From NCBI GenBank assembly GCA_035275625.1, contig DATEMK010000262.1, positions 1-15,703 on the forward strand: a DNA stretch of 15,703 bases, read 5' to 3'. The position numbers and the translations under genes were made by a program. The stretch is from DATEMK01 sp035275625 (lineage in GTDB: Bacteria; Bacteroidota; Bacteroidia; AKYH767-A; OLB10). Shown piece by piece: positions 13,634 to 15,703 of this stretch (its first letter is position 1; the number at the start of each line of letters is the position of its first letter). Under the pieces are notes generated by a model that searched no databases, was not told the origin of the DNA, and saw nothing but the letters and a program-made list of their open reading frames with translations.

Positions 13634-15187
13634 ATGAAAAGCCCTGATAAAATATATTTTACTTTTTTTCAAAAGTTATTGGCTGTATGCTTGTTTGTTT
13701 TTTTGATTTTACAGGCTCTCCATTCAACTGCAGGAAATGAAATTCCCGACACGTTAATCAAACCGGAGAGCAATTTAAAAATCGAAAACCAGTTCACTGT
13801 TGATACGGTCTTTCATGCTTTGGTTGCTAACGAAAGCCGCATGAGGGCGGGTTTGCTTTTTGATGCAACGGAAAGAAAAATTGTGTGGCAAAAGGATTTG
13901 AATTACGCCTACCCGATTGCTTCATTAACAAAAATGATGGTGGCTTTGCTTACGGTGGAAGACATTAACAACTGCCAGGCCGACTGGACGGATGAGATCG
14001 TTTTAAACAAAAGATATGTTAAAAGAGTAAAAAGAAAAAAAGTAATTTATTCACGCAATGAGACCTACACGTTAGACGCATTATTCCGTCTTGCGATGAT
14101 TGCATCAAATAACGAAGCATGCATGTACATTGCCAAGCATCTTGATGGAAGTGTTGAAAATTTCGTCAGCCGCATGAATGCACGTGCCCGTGAGCTGAAC
14201 ATGAATAATACTTATTACTCCAATCCTTCCGGGTTGCCTTCCGGGAAAAAAGATTTTGATAACAATTCTTCCGTGCATGACCTCCTGCTTTTATCAATTG
14301 AAATGCTCAAGTATCCCGAAATTCTTAATGTAACAAAAATCGGGTACGCAGATGTTGCCAATGATAAATCATCAGGCATTTACCGTAATCATAACCGCCT
14401 TGTGATTGATTATGAAAATGAGGTGGACGGATTAAAAACAGGATACACGAAAAAAGCGAGGTTTTGTCTTGCAGCAACTTCTAATAAAGCCAGTCGCAGG
14501 ATGATAAGCATCGTGCTCGGAGTAGCAAGCCCCTATGAAAGAAATGAAATTGTAGCTGATATGCTAAGCAATTATTACGAATTTATCGGGATCGGACGAT
14601 TGGCAAATAATGTTCCGTTACCAAAAATAAACAGGGAAAATACAGAGGAATTTGAGCAGGGAATAGTTGATAATTCAGAGGGAAATTATAAAACAATTTA
14701 TACGAAAGAAAAAAAGTTTATTAAAGTAAGAGGCGGGGAAACGCTTTCAGGAATTGCGGATAGATTCAACTCCACGGTAACTGCAATTAAAAAATGGAAT
14801 CACCTTCGCTCATCCAGAATAATGAAAGGGCAAAGACTTTTGGTATACGTGACGGTTAAGAAGCGGATTCAGTTGCGGGAGGACCAAATTGAAAAGGATG
14901 AAAATGATGAAGAGGCACCGACAGATTCCATAAATGGAATAGCGCCAAACATACAGGACACTGCTAATGAAACAAAGACAGCTGTTAAAAAGATTTTGGT
15001 TAAAAAAGATGAAAAGAAGCCCGCGGTAAAATTTGTTTATCATCTTGTGCAACCTGGCGATACTTTGTGGGGCATTGCCCAGAAATATGAAGGAGTAACT
15101 GTTGCCGCAATTAAAAAGACAAATAGAATTACCAGTTCCAGGAATCTTAAAGCAGGCACAAAGCTTAAGATTATTTTGAATAGCTGA
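13634..15187 (+). CDS. D-alanyl-D-alanine carboxypeptidase (peptidase S11) with two C-terminal LysM domains
   Basis: 517 residues. An N-terminal hydrophobic segment (LLAVCLFVFLILQALHSTAG, 15-34) is a signal peptide or anchor. The S11 penicillin-binding domain (about 60-320) has all three active-site motifs: SLTK (97-100, with catalytic Ser97), SNN (158-160) and KTG (268-270). Two LysM peptidoglycan-binding domains follow: about 362-406 (VRGGETLSGIADRFNSTVTA) and about 467-514 (VQPGDTLWGIAQKYEGVTVA), joined by an acidic then lysine-rich linker (DENDEEAPTDSI). The enzyme should remove the terminal D-Ala from peptidoglycan pentapeptides in the periplasm, limiting cross-linking; the LysM pair would hold it on glycan. 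Usual S11 proteins are about 380-420 residues and lack LysM. Endopeptidase activity cannot be excluded. Confidence 0.92.
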   Translation: MKSPDKIYFTFFQKLLAVCLFVFLILQALHSTAGNEIPDTLIKPESNLKIENQFTVDTVFHALVANESRMRAGLLFDATERKIVWQKDLNYAYPIASLTKMMVALLTVEDINNCQADWTDEIVLNKRYVKRVKRKKVIYSRNETYTLDALFRLAMIASNNEACMYIAKHLDGSVENFVSRMNARARELNMNNTYYSNPSGLPSGKKDFDNNSSVHDLLLLSIEMLKYPEILNVTKIGYADVANDKSSGIYRNHNRLVIDYENEVDGLKTGYTKKARFCLAATSNKASRRMISIVLGVASPYERNEIVADMLSNYYEFIGIGRLANNVPLPKINRENTEEFEQGIVDNSEGNYKTIYTKEKKFIKVRGGETLSGIADRFNSTVTAIKKWNHLRSSRIMKGQRLLVYVTVKKRIQLREDQIEKDENDEEAPTDSINGIAPNIQDTANETKTAVKKILVKKDEKKPAVKFVYHLVQPGDTLWGIAQKYEGVTVAAIKKTNRITSSRNLKAGTKLKIILNS

Positions 15188-15232
15188 TTTTTTTTATTTT
15201 CAGAAGCGAAGGATAATATTACTCAATCGTTT

Positions 15233-15240
15233 TATTTTTG
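15233..15240 (+). promoter_or_regulatory. Candidate -7 promoter element for the DUF4468 gene
   Basis: TATTTTTG matches TAnnTTTG, 20 bases before the ATG at 15261. No clear -33 element was seen. Confidence 0.35.
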
Positions 15241-15260
15241 CTAAATCAAATTCATAAAAA

Positions 15261-15703
15261 ATGAAAAGCATAAAGTATTTTATTTCATTGCTGATGCTTT
15301 CAGCATCAATCCCTGCTATTGCGCAGGATAGTACGTATAAGATGCCCGTTAACACTGAAACAAAACTGATCTCATACAACAAAGTGGTCCCTGTTGATAG
15401 TATTGATAAGAATGAATTGTATCAGCGTGCTCTGAATTGGGCAAACACATTTTATAAAAACCCCACAGATGTAATTCGTGAAAAAGATCCTGCTGCAGGA
15501 AAAATTGTATGTAAACACCGGTTTAAGATTACCAACCCGCCCAGGAAAGACGGCTTTGTAAAAGATGCAGGACTTGTTATATACACGCTCAGTCTTCAAT
15601 TTAAAGACGGCAGGTATAAATATGATCTGACGGAGATTAACTGGAAAACAATTTCATATTATCCCATAGAAAAGTGGATGGATACAAAAGCTAATGGTTA
15701 TGA
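15261..15703 (+). CDS. Exported DUF4468-type protein, N-terminal 147 residues (gene runs off the right edge)
   Basis: The frame is open from ATG 15261 to the window end with no stop. A signal peptide is clear (MKSIKYFISLLMLSASIPAI then A|Q). The mature part has VVPVDSIDKNELYQRALNWA, DVIREKDPAAGKIVCKHRFK, and beta strands such as DAGLVIYTLSLQFKDGRYKY. This pattern matches my recollection of DUF4468 (a small exported Bacteroidota domain with a TBP-like fold), whose function is unknown. The C-terminal part is outside the window, so total length and further domains cannot be given. It is co-oriented with the carboxypeptidase gene after a 73-base gap that has a T-run but no hairpin terminator. Confidence 0.75.
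   Translation, partial: MKSIKYFISLLMLSASIPAIAQDSTYKMPVNTETKLISYNKVVPVDSIDKNELYQRALNWANTFYKNPTDVIREKDPAAGKIVCKHRFKITNPPRKDGFVKDAGLVIYTLSLQFKDGRYKYDLTEINWKTISYYPIEKWMDTKANGY

Noticed and set aside
15143..15200. AATCTTAA/TTAAGATT pair followed by a T-run near the carboxypeptidase stop
   Set aside because: The 8-bp AT-only stem lies within the coding sequence and is well separated from the T-run, so it is unlikely to act as a terminator.

Overview
The window looks like a chromosomal segment of a Bacteroidota (Bacteroidetes) bacterium. It carries type IX secretion/gliding genes restricted to that phylum (porU, a PorP/SprF-family protein, gldJ), DUF4292 and DUF4468 proteins, AT-rich DNA, weak or absent Shine-Dalgarno sequences, and repeated matches to the Bacteroidota -7 promoter element TAnnTTTG just upstream of genes. 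No RNA genes, insertion sequences, prophage or CRISPR array were seen. The content is mostly core cell-envelope and housekeeping.

Layout. (1) 1-4591 is a type IX secretion (T9SS) block: a left-truncated porU (minus strand) diverges from a PorP/SprF-family gene and gldJ (plus strand). (2) A strong terminator follows gldJ, then murF, convergent with a small tatA-type gene. (3) 6305-11314 is a four-gene minus-strand operon: a sugar-phosphate nucleotidyltransferase, a TPR lipoprotein, a DUF4292 lipoprotein that resembles LolB in pattern, and an EnvC-like degenerate LytM (M23) protein. (4) A 379-base divergent intergenic region with a promoter on each strand leads into queA, whose leader holds a strong hairpin and a two-codon ORF. 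(5) ispD, a D,D-carboxypeptidase carrying two LysM domains, and the start of a DUF4468 gene that runs off the right edge.

Most products act in envelope construction: peptidoglycan precursor synthesis (MurF), peptidoglycan trimming (S11 carboxypeptidase), control of peptidoglycan hydrolases (EnvC-like), outer-membrane lipoproteins (TPR, DUF4292, GldJ), and protein export (Tat, T9SS).

The least explained structure is a set of short-period (7-8 base) repeats arranged as inverted repeats at gene boundaries. They comprise a perfect 26-bp inverted repeat with the candidate start codons of the EnvC-like gene in its loop (7512-7575), a 32-bp near-perfect one filling the gap between the TPR and DUF4292 genes (8445-8530), and a 14-bp one between queA and ispD (12773-12817). 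I found no wholly new multi-gene system; these repeats, the queA leader and the possible LolB role of the DUF4292 protein deserve follow-up most.
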